Source: Acetatifactor sp.
Lineage (GTDB): Bacteria; Bacillota; Clostridia; Lachnospirales; Lachnospiraceae
Assembly: GCA_024693365.1 (NCBI GenBank)
Contig: JAILLF010000034.1
Coordinates: 1-43,667 of the forward strand
Direction: 5' to 3'
Length of the DNA stretch: 43,667 nt
The position numbers and the translations under genes are program-made. Shown one piece after another: positions 26,114-34,357 of the stretch. Each line of letters opens with the position of its first letter. Position 1 is the first letter of the stretch. The notes under the pieces were generated by a model, which made no database searches, was not told where the DNA came from, and saw only the letters and a list, made by a program, of their open reading frames with translations.

Positions 26114-29053
26114 CTACCAGATCACGTCATCAACCCACGGACTCGCTGCCTCGATTGTCAGATTTTTTTCTTTATTGTAATCAAAGATCGTATTGTCAAA
26201 GAATCTCTCACTGTGTTGCTCCTTATCTACCTGCTTGAGCGCAACGCCCACGAAAGTATTGCCAACCAATGCGGGATTCATTAGAATCTTTAAGTTCCTG
26301 ACGGAAACCTTCTTTGTAATTCTAAGCGGATACTTGTACACGGCGGGATTCTTAAAATACCTGTCATTCACTACCGCTTGCAGATTCATGATGGGACATG
26401 AAAAAATCTGTACTCCGCTGGTGCCGGTAAATGCATTGTCCGTCACTCTGCTTGCATCTATGGTCAACCCGTTCACGTTCACGTTCGTCGGCATGGTACA
26501 GTAATACTTTACGCCATCTTCTTCGATCACGTCATACCCGAAAGAAGTCTTCGGATTTGGCTGATAATTCGTGAAAATCAACATGGGGGAATACTTCTTC
26601 GCAGGTACTTTCCACGTACAGTCGGTAATGTTTACGTCACCATTCCAGTAGCTTCCGAAATCCCTGCGCAGATTCACAAAGAAATCCCCGTAGCTGGTTA
26701 CTCTTTCAAGATTCATTTCGCCAAACCCAATGACGTCAATTCCCAGATATCCGATGGTGGAATCCTTCACAGTCACGTTGTAAGTGCCCATGTGCGCGTC
26801 AACCCGGTTGAGCCGGCAACCGTTCTGCACGATCAATTCCTTGCAGAAATTGCTTCCCATCGTTCCCCATCTGGAATCGTCCATGATGCCCGTCTTATCC
26901 GCGGGTCCCGTAGGATCGTCCTGATCCGCTGCGCATATGCAATGATCCAACGTGATCACTGCGGCATATTCCGCATAAAAATCATAAGGGGCAGTGGAAT
27001 TCTCGTCACTGCCATAACTGTATACGCGCAGGTGATTTGAGAAAATACAATCCTTCAGCGTTACGTATGCGCAGTAATTCACGCGAAAGAACCCATGGTA
27101 CGGAGCACCCAGTCTTGCATGATACTTTGTCTCATGAGTATCGCTGTCCACGTACGCGCTTGCATCCGTAAACATTTTGTCTTCCCCGGCGAGATAATGC
27201 TGAACGCCAACCAACTGCGTATTGGAACGTTGAACGGTGATTCCCCTCCGCACGTAGGACTTTGCATTTAGGTAATTTACTTCCGTAATGAATTTGCCGC
27301 CAGTCACCGTAAGCGTCGTCTGATCGATGGGATATTTCTTGATCGAGCTGATCTCTTTCCAATCCCACTGCAACCGCGTCGACGGATCTATTTCGCCAGT
27401 CGTTCTGACAATGACAACCTCCTCCTGATCGCGAAGAGATGACGATGCGGTGCCTGATCCGTTCCGTCCCCAACGCTTTACGGAAGACGTCTCTAATACG
27501 TACAGGGCATCTTCCTTGAACTCCCCAGGCGCTCCAAACACCGTCGTGTCTTTCGTAAACTCTTTGTTCTTTTGGGCCGCCGCCAACGTCCCGCTATAAT
27601 TTCTTCCGGAACCCAGGCTGTGTTCCGGATATGGATCAAGATTAGGATCAAGACCTAAATACAGATGCTGGTCACCATCCACTTTTGCAGTGTGATAGGC
27701 CCAGGTTCCGTCTCCCTTCTCATACCACCAGAGGGCAGTATTCATCCATTTATATCCGGATTGCAAATAGGACTTTACCGTAAATAAGGCGCAGGTTGCT
27801 CCGTCCACGTTCCTGTCGATTACGATCTCAATCGTGCCGTCAGGCTTTTTTACTTCCCTTTCCGTGTCATACATTGGTATGTGAGTGTCATCCACCAGGA
27901 ACGTCGCGTCTCCCCAATCCGTATCCGTCCGGATCTCAGCACCGCTGGGATTATCTGAATTCATGTGGCCGATATAGTAGGTTGCACCCGGATCAGCCTT
28001 TACGGGAAGGTGATACTTATTTGCATATTCATGCGTACGGACAATAGCATCATAATCATCCGTCACGCCGTCTCCCTTTGCGTTAAACATCTTGTACGTA
28101 ACGTAAGGGGTTGTGATCTCCTGCGTGTCATAGCATTCCTGAAAAGCATTTTTGTACCAATAAATGCTTCTTACCAATTTAACCAGCCGTGCATCCGTCT
28201 TTGCCTTTGTCGCCACGTTTGCATAGGTAAGAACGCTGTAAGAGATCGTGGATTTCTTCCTGTTTGCAACCACGATGAGATTGTAGGCGTGATCGATGTC
28301 CCACGCGCGAACGTCACTGATTTCAACGTAATAGCGATTTGCTTTTTCCGGATCCGCCACGATTTCCAGTTCCCGGCCTTCCGTGATCATTTGAACGGAA
28401 GTAATCTGATTCGTTATTTCGAAATAATGTCTGATGCCGATGGTATTGCCCAGCACCAGACAACTTCCGGCATACGTAATGCCCTGCGGAACGTCTCCGG
28501 ACTTCTTGATGGCATAGGAAGAAAGATCCATGTTTGGAATCTCGACGGGAATGTCTTCGGTCCCCGAAAAATAATAATATGCACAGGTGCCATAATCATC
28601 AAGCGCCTTGGCAAGACGCCCCATTTCATCGTCCCTGCCTTCCAGGCCGGTGAGATACTCCTTCACGGAATAAGTAAGGGTGCCGTTCACCGCCGATGAA
28701 TTAGTCAGCGAAATCTTCTGGCTTCCCGAATATAACGAAATGGAGAGATTCTTTACAATATTTCTTGGCGTCACAAAATGAGATGCCTTATAGGTTCCGT
28801 CGCTTTGCTTTTCCAAAGGATGGGAAACCCCGTCAACCTGAAGCACGTAATTGCCCGCATCGCTCAGCCCGCTCAGGTACAGATTCATCCCGATGGCACC
28901 CTCGCTAACCGTAAGGGAACATCCTGCCACAAGTGCGCCGCCTGCCGCGCGCGCCTGGATCGTGCAATGCTGCAAAGTCATGCCCAGAATCATTGCGGTG
29001 CAAAGCACTAACGTCAGCACGCGGTTCCATGCCCTTTTTGTTGTTTTTTTCAT
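26114..29053 (-). CDS. Large secreted beta-helix (pectate-lyase-like) protein, paralogue 3
   Basis: 979 residues from the ATG at 29053, chosen because AGGGAGAAG lies just upstream and the signal peptide then starts MKKTTKRAW. Signal peptide cleavage near QARAAG. N-terminal shared domain at about 40-315, then FNAKGDGVTDDYDAI near residue 322 and a right-handed beta-helix like paralogue 1, with which it aligns over the whole length (TYYIGHMN, RLGAPYHGFFR, AVITLDHCICA). First gene of the operon, about 100 bases from the promoter at 29152-29180. Polysaccharide binding or degradation is likely; substrate unknown. Confidence 0.88.
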   Translation of the reverse strand: MKKTTKRAWNRVLTLVLCTAMILGMTLQHCTIQARAAGGALVAGCSLTVSEGAIGMNLYLSGLSDAGNYVLQVDGVSHPLEKQSDGTYKASHFVTPRNIVKNLSISLYSGSQKISLTNSSAVNGTLTYSVKEYLTGLEGRDDEMGRLAKALDDYGTCAYYYFSGTEDIPVEIPNMDLSSYAIKKSGDVPQGITYAGSCLVLGNTIGIRHYFEITNQITSVQMITEGRELEIVADPEKANRYYVEISDVRAWDIDHAYNLIVVANRKKSTISYSVLTYANVATKAKTDARLVKLVRSIYWYKNAFQECYDTQEITTPYVTYKMFNAKGDGVTDDYDAIVRTHEYANKYHLPVKADPGATYYIGHMNSDNPSGAEIRTDTDWGDATFLVDDTHIPMYDTEREVKKPDGTIEIVIDRNVDGATCALFTVKSYLQSGYKWMNTALWWYEKGDGTWAYHTAKVDGDQHLYLGLDPNLDPYPEHSLGSGRNYSGTLAAAQKNKEFTKDTTVFGAPGEFKEDALYVLETSSVKRWGRNGSGTASSSLRDQEEVVIVRTTGEIDPSTRLQWDWKEISSIKKYPIDQTTLTVTGGKFITEVNYLNAKSYVRRGITVQRSNTQLVGVQHYLAGEDKMFTDASAYVDSDTHETKYHARLGAPYHGFFRVNYCAYVTLKDCIFSNHLRVYSYGSDENSTAPYDFYAEYAAVITLDHCICAADQDDPTGPADKTGIMDDSRWGTMGSNFCKELIVQNGCRLNRVDAHMGTYNVTVKDSTIGYLGIDVIGFGEMNLERVTSYGDFFVNLRRDFGSYWNGDVNITDCTWKVPAKKYSPMLIFTNYQPNPKTSFGYDVIEEDGVKYYCTMPTNVNVNGLTIDASRVTDNAFTGTSGVQIFSCPIMNLQAVVNDRYFKNPAVYKYPLRITKKVSVRNLKILMNPALVGNTFVGVALKQVDKEQHSERFFDNTIFDYNKEKNLTIEAASPWVDDVIW

Positions 29054-29151
29054 AATGACTTCTCCCTTTTTTCTCCCCAAAACACTTGGCTCTTAACTGC
29101 TTTTCCTGCCATTTGGGCATAAACGCCCCTTGTTATGCATGAATTAATTTT

Positions 29152-29180
29152 ATTATATCAAGGCCAAAATACCCTGCCAA
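29152..29180 (-). promoter_or_regulatory. Promoter of secreted-protein operon
   Basis: Minus strand TTGGCA (29175-29180), a 17-base spacer and a perfect TATAAT (29152-29157). Phased direct repeats touch its upstream side, so activation by a bound regulator is likely. Confidence 0.75.
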
Positions 29181-29181
29181 C

Positions 29182-29231
29182 GCAACTTGCCTTCAAAAAA
29201 AGCAACTTACTGCCCTAAAAAAGCAACTTAC
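29182..29231 (-). promoter_or_regulatory. Three phased direct repeats upstream of -35 box
   Basis: GCAACTTRC occurs at 29182, 29202 and 29223 (plus-strand starts), that is, steps of 20 and 21 bases or about two helical turns, each with an A-run. The first abuts the -35 box of the secreted-protein promoter. Spacing and shape recall sites of dimeric activators such as LytTR response regulators, but the core differs from their consensus. Confidence 0.65.
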
Positions 29232-29246
29232 TTGCATATTTTTACT

Positions 29247-29290
29247 TTGTAACAATCCTGTTACGTTTACTTGTCTCAAAATTGTTACAA
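29247..29290. repeat. 10-base inverted repeat in divergent intergenic region
   Basis: TTGTAACAAT (29247-29256) and its exact complement ATTGTTACAA (29281-29290) are separated by 24 bases, centres 34 bases apart. It lies between the minus-strand secreted-protein operon and the plus-strand isomerase-like gene, so it could serve either. No T-run follows, so it is not a terminator. Confidence 0.6.
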
Positions 29291-29420
29291 ATTCGCCCGC
29301 CAGTTGAAAAAATTCTCATGAACGGGATGGCACAGCCAACGCGTTACGTGATATGATATCCTCATACGGCGGGGATGCACCTCATCCCTTACGCCATCAT
29401 TACGTCGGGAGGAGACAAAC

Positions 29421-30263
29421 ATGTGTGAAATCTTATGCTCCACGGGAGCATTAATCGGAAAACCCAACGGTCGCGACTATCGTTTGCTTGAACCTTTGTC
29501 CAGAGACCTTACCTGCGACGGATTTGAATTTATGATGTACTCCAGTTGGTATGAGGAGGCAGAGACCATCGTTAAATTCCTTTTGTCCCTACCCCTGTCC
29601 ATTCCCGTAATGCACTGTGAAAAGCATATCGGAGAAGCCATCAGCAAGGGCGACTTAGAGACCGCCACGGACTTATTTAAGAAAAACTGCATGATTGCAA
29701 ATGCGCTTGGCGCCTCCAAAATTGTGATCCATCTTTGGGATGGCATCACTTCCGATTCCTGTTTTGCGCAAAACCTTTCGGCATATGCCAGATTACGGGA
29801 GATCACGGATGCCTGCGGACTTGCGCTGCTTGTGGAAAACGTCGTCTGCACGACGAAGGATCCCATGTCACGCTGGAAAGAGCTTCGCTCCGCTTATAAG
29901 GACGTCCAGTTTGTGTTTGACACAAAGATGGCCGCGTTTCATGACCAGCTCGACCTGTTATATCCCCCCGAAAATGAATGGCTTTGGAAGGAAGGGCACG
30001 TTCGCCATTACCACGTCAATGATTATGGCGGAGCCTACATGGAATGGGCAAAATTAAAGACCCTGCCCATTGGACAAGGCCACGTGGATTTCAAGACGTT
30101 CTTTGATTTTATCAAAAGAATTGGATATGACGATACCTTCACGATAGAGTCGACAGCCTTTAACGCACAGGGCCAGGTCGACACAGAAATGCTCAACAAT
30201 CAATTCCGGTTCATCCGTGAAGCAATGACTGAAGTCCAATTCCCGGATTTTTCAAGGATTTAA
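29421..30263 (+). CDS. Sugar phosphate isomerase/epimerase-like TIM-barrel protein
   Basis: 280 residues of the xylose isomerase-like / AP endonuclease 2 superfamily. Visible barrel and metal-site motifs are DGFEFMMYSSWY, PVMHCEKHIGE, GASKIVIHLWDG, LLVENVV (metal Glu), FVFDTKM, VRHYHVNDYGG and PIGQGHVDFKTFF, ending with FTIEST (metal Glu). Members isomerise or epimerise sugars or inositols, or act on DNA; the short length and lack of DNA-repair features favour a sugar substrate. GGAGGAG upstream of the ATG. It diverges from the secreted-protein operon, so the products may serve the same carbohydrate, but this is inference. Confidence 0.86.
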   Translation: MCEILCSTGALIGKPNGRDYRLLEPLSRDLTCDGFEFMMYSSWYEEAETIVKFLLSLPLSIPVMHCEKHIGEAISKGDLETATDLFKKNCMIANALGASKIVIHLWDGITSDSCFAQNLSAYARLREITDACGLALLVENVVCTTKDPMSRWKELRSAYKDVQFVFDTKMAAFHDQLDLLYPPENEWLWKEGHVRHYHVNDYGGAYMEWAKLKTLPIGQGHVDFKTFFDFIKRIGYDDTFTIESTAFNAQGQVDTEMLNNQFRFIREAMTEVQFPDFSRI

Positions 30264-30296
30264 CACTTTGTTGTATTCTAAACAACTAATTGATAA

Positions 30297-30325
30297 TTGA
30301 ACTTTCTCCTCTCCTCTGCTATGCT
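30297..30325 (+). promoter_or_regulatory. SigA-type promoter of XRE regulator gene
   Basis: TTGAAC (30297-30302), a 17-base spacer and TATGCT (30320-30325), 53 bases before the ATG at 30379. Confidence 0.65.
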
Positions 30326-30378
30326 TTACTCAACACCGGTGGAACACGTTTATAAATACCCATCTTAAGGAGGAAAAA

Positions 30379-31470
30379 ATGCAGGTTAACATTGGAGAGA
30401 AAATAAAGGAGCTCAGAAAAAGAGACGGGCGCAGACAGGAGGATCTTGCCAACGCCCTAGGCATCACGGCGCAGGCCGTGTCCAGATGGGAGGCAGGCAC
30501 CTGCTACCCCGACGTAGGCCTGATCCCCGCCATTGCTAATTACTTTCACGTTTCCATCGATGCCCTGTTTGGCTATCAAAATGACCGGGAAGGAAAGATA
30601 GACGCTTATGCCCAAGAAGCTCTGCGCCGCATGATTAACGGCAAAGACTCCGGGGAAACCATCCAATTTCTCCGGAAATGTCTGGAAGAATTTCCCGGAG
30701 AACCGAAGCTTCTAAAGCATCTGGCGAGTGCGTTGCAAAGCAAAGGCTTCCAGGAAGCCGATCCCAGAAATCCTTATCTTGAAGAGGCTGCCGCCATTTA
30801 TGAGGAGCTTTCCATACAAGATCCCGAAGTGGTCAACTCCCTTCTGTTCGTTTACGCACGAATGGGAGAGCTGGAGAAGGCAGAAAACAAAGCGGGCTCC
30901 CAGCCCCGCGTGGAGCTTAGCAAAGAAGTTCTGCTCGCAACCTTACCGGATTTGGCAAAAGCAGAACAATACAGGGGAGAAGCAATCCTCTCCCTGCTCC
31001 ACCCCTTAGAAAGGATTACGGAGAATGCGGTTTTGTGGAATAATGAACTGAAAAATACACGGCAGGGCATCGAGATCATGGAAGCCTTGTACGATCTGTA
31101 CGAGAAGATTTTTGACGGAAAAAACTACGGCATTTTTCACAGCGACCTTTTCATGTTGAGTCTTTTCAGTGCAAAGACTTCCGCCAAAATGAAGGAATAC
31201 GACCAGTCCCTGACCTTCTTTGAACGCGCCTGCGTGCATTACAAAGAATATTGGAGGATCATGGAGATTTCCATGCAAGGCATCCCTCAGGAGCCTCATT
31301 ACGAATCTCCCTTGCTCTCGGAAGCAAAAGGCATCCTGGCAGGCTTCGCGGTCTGCAAACCCGAATACCTAAAAGATGTCATCACGTCCTATCCCGCAAA
31401 GCTTAAAAAGCAGATTATGAAAGATCCAAAATATGCGGAATTGTTTGAAGAAAAAAAAGAAACCCTATAA
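30379..31470 (+). CDS. XRE-family transcriptional regulator with TPR-like C-terminus
   Basis: 363 residues. N-terminal Cro/CI helix-turn-helix at about 5-62 (IGEKIKELRKRDGRRQEDLANALG, ITAQAVSRWEAGTCYPDV, SIDALFGY). The rest, about 70-363, is helical with tetratricopeptide-like spacing (FLRKCLEEFPGEPKLLKHLASAL, EEAAAIYEELS, DQSLTFFERAC). This layout is common in Firmicute regulators that sense a peptide or an internal signal. Strong AAGGAGG before the ATG. It is monocistronic from its own promoter. Targets unknown. Confidence 0.9.
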   Translation: MQVNIGEKIKELRKRDGRRQEDLANALGITAQAVSRWEAGTCYPDVGLIPAIANYFHVSIDALFGYQNDREGKIDAYAQEALRRMINGKDSGETIQFLRKCLEEFPGEPKLLKHLASALQSKGFQEADPRNPYLEEAAAIYEELSIQDPEVVNSLLFVYARMGELEKAENKAGSQPRVELSKEVLLATLPDLAKAEQYRGEAILSLLHPLERITENAVLWNNELKNTRQGIEIMEALYDLYEKIFDGKNYGIFHSDLFMLSLFSAKTSAKMKEYDQSLTFFERACVHYKEYWRIMEISMQGIPQEPHYESPLLSEAKGILAGFAVCKPEYLKDVITSYPAKLKKQIMKDPKYAELFEEKKETL

Positions 31471-31787
31471 TATTTCCCAAGAAAATCCCGTCATCTCTGA
31501 CTTATCAGAAATGACGGGACATATTACCATAGTTTTCTCCTCCTGATGCTCAAGGAGAATATCCTTATTCTCCGCCTCACGTTGACGAGCATGGGCATAC
31601 AGTTCCTCGGATTTCAAGACCTCACTTTTCAATAGAACACTAATGGGATATAGTGTCCCGCTGCACACCTTTCTATTTCCGCTTTTCCGCTACAAATATC
31701 ATTGATGGTTGCCTGCGGCACGCCACTTTCTTTACTCAGCCGATACATCGTCATATTCTTTTCTTGCAGCTTTTCTTTTATCACCAT
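31465..31787 (-). pseudogene. Frameshifted small XRE/HTH regulator
   Basis: From ATG 31787 (GAGAGG upstream) a frame reads MVIKEKLQEKNMTMYRLSKE, then SGVPQATINDICSGKAEIER, a good helix-turn-helix. It then runs out of register and stops at 31629 after 52 residues. The next frame continues with SGTLYPISVLLKSEVLKSEELYA, which is what the same family would have after the HTH (T-L-Y-x-I-x-x-L). A one-base slip near 31665 therefore seems to have broken the gene. The rest of the normal C-terminus is missing or replaced. The promoter and a possible operator upstream are still intact. Sequencing error is an alternative. Confidence 0.65.
31487..31518 (-). terminator. Hairpin terminator
   Basis: CCCGTCAT (31487-31494) pairs with ATGACGGG (31511-31518), with an inner TCTGA/TCAGA stem. 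A T-rich tail follows only on the minus strand, so it belongs to the frameshifted HTH gene, although it also ends just past the XRE gene. Confidence 0.65.
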
Positions 31788-31813
31788 GCTACAAACCTCT
31801 CTTTTCTACAACA

Positions 31814-31842
31814 ATTATGTCGGTTAGCCGATGTATTTTCAA
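31814..31842 (-). promoter_or_regulatory. Promoter with embedded dyad for small HTH gene
   Basis: Minus strand TTGAAA (31837-31842), a 17-base spacer and CATAAT (31814-31819). The spacer holds TCGG-N4-CCGA (31820-31831), a likely operator for self-control. Confidence 0.6.
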
Positions 31843-31979
31843 GAGATTTATGCCTACTTTTATTGTTTTTCCAATGATCTTTTTCTAAATTTCACAATTT
31901 ACCTTCAGTTCAGTACTGAGTTTCGACAGCGAGGTTTTTATTTTGCGAAAATAATTTATTGTATCTCGATAAAATATTA

Positions 31980-32008
31980 TTGACATTTCCATTCGGCAAT
32001 GCTATATT
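31980..32008 (+). promoter_or_regulatory. Strong SigA promoter of tandem membrane-protein genes
   Basis: Perfect TTGACA (31980-31985), a 17-base spacer and TATATT (32003-32008). About 115 bases of leader precede the first gene at 32124, with no clear structure seen. Confidence 0.85.
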
Positions 32009-32123
32009 GTAACCAGAAAGACAAGACAACGCGCAATCACCGAGAACTAAGCGAAAAACCAGCTCACGACACGTCGGGGAAAACAATATGCTTCATTGCA
32101 ATAAGAAAAGGGGGGATAACTAC

Positions 32124-32618
32124 ATGAAAAAACTATTGAATTTTGCCGGCCGGACGGCCCTGATCTGTATCGCCGTATTCTTTGTACTTTTTCTCCTTCT
32201 TATTATTGGATTGACAAGGCTAACAGGCTGGCAGGTCCACAAGTTAAGCCCTGCCGATAAGATAAGACAAGCAAATTACGCGCAGGTTCCCGACCTGGCA
32301 GATTCCCTTGAGCGTTATGGGACCCGTGGCTTTCAGGACGTGGAATCTCAGTTGGAGACTCGCGCCTTCAAAGACGTTGACACCCTGTGCAAAGCCTTGC
32401 CGGATGGTTACCGTCCCGCAATTGAAAAGGCCATAAGTGAGTCCACTCCCACAACGGAAGCCGACGTCAAAGGCAAAGAAGCAACGGCTTACCAAATAAC
32501 GGCCTCACTCCCTCTTAACCGTGACGAATCAAAGGATACAACCTATCATCGGCAAACCAGTTACTATGTTTTCATATACAAAAACGGGAAATGCCGCTTT
32601 GTGATCCGCAATTACTAG
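32124..32618 (+). CDS. Small membrane-anchored protein of unknown family, copy 1
   Basis: 164 residues from the ATG at 32124, which has GGGGG nine bases upstream; an in-frame ATG at 32088 is less likely. One hydrophobic helix at about 10-33 (ALICIAVFFVLFLLLII), then an outside or soluble part with the shared pattern WQVH...P, LERYGTRGFQDV, LETRAF, LCKALPDGY, DVKGKEATAYQ, YYVFIYKNGKCRFVI. Clearly a paralogue of the next gene, 21 bases away. No known family recognised. The YxFxYKNGxxRFxI ending suggests a small beta-rich domain. Confidence 0.8.
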   Translation: MKKLLNFAGRTALICIAVFFVLFLLLIIGLTRLTGWQVHKLSPADKIRQANYAQVPDLADSLERYGTRGFQDVESQLETRAFKDVDTLCKALPDGYRPAIEKAISESTPTTEADVKGKEATAYQITASLPLNRDESKDTTYHRQTSYYVFIYKNGKCRFVIRNY

Positions 32619-32639
32619 AGAAATCCGGAGGGAAACAAT

Positions 32640-33143
32640 ATGTTAGAGGATTTTATTTGTTTTATTATAAAACTGGTTCTTATAGGCATTGGATTATGGG
32701 TGGTAGGATCAGTTGTTCTTATGATTGTTTTATGTGTTAGCGTGCTACGCTGGCAAGTTCATGAAGTGACTCCTGAGGTTCGGGCGTACTACGCCGAGCA
32801 TACTAGTTTTCCAGAACCAATAGATTTATACGAACGTTATGGAGTGCAGGGATTTCAGGACGCGATCTCTCGAAGAGAAACCTATGCCTATCATTCCTTG
32901 GATGATCTGTGCAATGCCATGCCGGAAATCTATGCGGCAGCAATTAAGAAAACCTTGACCGAAACGGAACCCTGGGCGACAAAGGACGTCAAAGGCAAAA
33001 AGGTCAATGCTTACACGGTAGATCCTGCAGATCTACAGATCACCGTTCCGGACCCGAACACGGATCATCACTATCAAACCCTTCATTTCTATGTTTTTGA
33101 ATATAAAAATGGGGATTATCGCTTTGCCATTCAAAACAGCTAA
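32640..33143 (+). CDS. Small membrane-anchored protein of unknown family, copy 2
   Basis: 167 residues. One membrane helix at about 8-36 (LVLIGIGLWVVGSVVLMIVL), then the same signature as copy 1: WQVHEVTPE, YERYGVQGFQDA, RETYAYHSLDDLCNAMPEIY, DVKGKKVNAYT, FYVFEYKNGDYRFAI. GGAGGG lies before the ATG. It follows copy 1 by 21 bases and ends at the terminator 33149-33184, so the two make a two-gene unit. Tandem duplication with divergence is evident. Function unknown. Confidence 0.8.
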   Translation: MLEDFICFIIKLVLIGIGLWVVGSVVLMIVLCVSVLRWQVHEVTPEVRAYYAEHTSFPEPIDLYERYGVQGFQDAISRRETYAYHSLDDLCNAMPEIYAAAIKKTLTETEPWATKDVKGKKVNAYTVDPADLQITVPDPNTDHHYQTLHFYVFEYKNGDYRFAIQNS

Positions 33144-33148
33144 ACAAA

Positions 33149-33184
33149 AACCCCGCCATCTCTTCCTCAGAAATTGGCGGGGTT
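33149..33184. terminator. Bidirectional terminator between convergent genes
   Basis: AACCCCGCCA (33149-33158) pairs over ten bases with TGGCGGGGTT (33175-33184). An A-run before and TTCGTTATTT after let it serve both the membrane-protein pair (plus) and rfbB (minus). Confidence 0.85.
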
Positions 33185-33190
33185 CGTTAT

Positions 33191-34210
33191 TTACCTATTA
33201 TTGTACATTTTAGCATAGTAGTTCTGGTACTCGCCGGAAATGATGGTCTCCCACCACTCGCGGTTTTCCAGATACCACTTGATGGTCTTCTTGATGCCGT
33301 CCTCAAACTTGGTCTCAGGAAGCCATCCAAGCTCATTGTGGATCTTGGTGGGATCAATGGCATAGCGCATGTCATGGCCCTTGCGGTCCGTCACGTAGGT
33401 GATCAGGCTCTCAGGCTTGCCAAGCTCTCTGCAAATAATCTTCACGATGTCGATGTTCTTCATCTCATTATGACCGCCAATGTTATAAACCTCGCCTACG
33501 CGGCCTTTGTGAATGATCAGATCGATGGCCTTGCAGTGATCCTCTACGTACAGCCAGTCACGCACGTTCAGTCCCTCACCGTAAACGGGAAGGGGCTTGT
33601 CATTCAACGCATTCGCGATCATCAGCGGGATCAGCTTCTCCGGAAAATGGTAAGGACCATAGTTGTTGGAGCAACGGCTGATGGTCACGGGCAGGCCGTA
33701 GGTTCTGTGATATGCCAGCACCAAAAGGTCTGCGCCGGCCTTGGAAGAGCTGTATGGGCTGCTGGTGTGGATGGGGGTCTCCTCGGTAAAGAACAAGTCA
33801 GGCCGATCCAAAGGCAGGTCACCGTATACCTCATCCGTGGAAACCTGATGATAACGGGTGATGCCGTACTTTCTGCAGGCATCCATAAGAACCGCGGTGC
33901 CCTTGATATTGGTATCCAGGAACACTTCCGGATTCTCGATGGAACGGTCTACGTGGCTTTCTGCCGCAAAATTGACAACAATGTCAGGATGCTCCTCCTC
34001 GAACAGCTTGTACACCGCCTCGCGATCCGTGATGCTCTCCTTCACAAAACGGAAATTCGGGTTGTCCATGATCGGTGCAAGCGTGGAAAGATTTCCCGCA
34101 TAGGTCAGACAATCCAGACAAATGATCCGATAATCCGGATACTTCTTCAACATATGAAAAATAAAATTGCTGCCAATAAATCCAGCTCCTCCAGTTACGA
34201 TAATCTTCAT
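33191..34210 (-). CDS. rfbB: dTDP-glucose 4,6-dehydratase
   Basis: 339 residues of the extended SDR family. NAD motif GGAGFIGSNF at the start, NFAAESHVDRSIENP, STDEVYGDL, catalytic YSSSKAGAD (Tyr-x3-Lys), SRCSNNYGPYHFPEKLIP and RDWLYVEDHC, all typical of RfbB/RmlB. It makes dTDP-4-keto-6-deoxyglucose for rhamnose or other deoxysugars. The other rml genes are not in the window. The ATG has AAAGGAGGAG upstream, and an unusual set of inverted repeats lies 16-44 bases upstream of the start. Confidence 0.96.
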   Translation of the reverse strand: MKIIVTGGAGFIGSNFIFHMLKKYPDYRIICLDCLTYAGNLSTLAPIMDNPNFRFVKESITDREAVYKLFEEEHPDIVVNFAAESHVDRSIENPEVFLDTNIKGTAVLMDACRKYGITRYHQVSTDEVYGDLPLDRPDLFFTEETPIHTSSPYSSSKAGADLLVLAYHRTYGLPVTISRCSNNYGPYHFPEKLIPLMIANALNDKPLPVYGEGLNVRDWLYVEDHCKAIDLIIHKGRVGEVYNIGGHNEMKNIDIVKIICRELGKPESLITYVTDRKGHDMRYAIDPTKIHNELGWLPETKFEDGIKKTIKWYLENREWWETIISGEYQNYYAKMYNNR

Positions 34211-34225
34211 TCTTCTCCTCCTTTT

Positions 34226-34254
34226 GTGTCACGGTGACGTGTCTAGTGACACGT
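34226..34254 (-). promoter_or_regulatory. Nested inverted repeats in rfbB leader
   Basis: GTGTCAC (34226-34232) pairs with GTGACAC (34246-34252). Alternatively ACGTGTC (34237-34243) pairs with GACACGT (34248-34254), and GTCAC with GTGAC (34228-34238). The first two exclude each other. It could be an operator array or a leader RNA switch. On the plus strand a T5 run follows, so a plus-strand terminator cannot be excluded. Confidence 0.5.
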
Positions 34255-34306
34255 TTTTACTTGTTTACCGCTTTCGCGTATCTGTTTCGTTCCGATTACA
34301 AGAATA

Positions 34307-34329
34307 GAAGGTGCCCCAAGGGCACCTTC
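34307..34329 (-). terminator. Terminator hairpin after sigma-factor fusion gene
   Basis: GAAGGTGCCC (34307-34316) pairs perfectly with GGGCACCTTC (34320-34329), loop of three. The minus-strand tail TATTCTTG is only moderately T-rich; the plus side has CTTTTTTC a few bases on. Confidence 0.7.
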
Positions 34330-34357
34330 AAGTACTTTTTTCAATATTCAGAAAATC

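Noticed and set aside
29182..29231. Repeats as a CRISPR array
   Set aside because: The repeat core is only nine bases, the spacers are near-identical A-runs, and it sits at a promoter.
29328..29357. Promoter of the isomerase-like gene (TGGCAC, TATGAT) or a sigma-54 site
   Set aside because: The -35 match is poor and the sigma-54 -12 box is absent; no confident promoter was found for this gene.
31465..31668. 67-residue open frame as an independent gene
   Set aside because: It has no binding site, and its sequence continues the broken HTH gene, so it is listed as part of the pseudogene.
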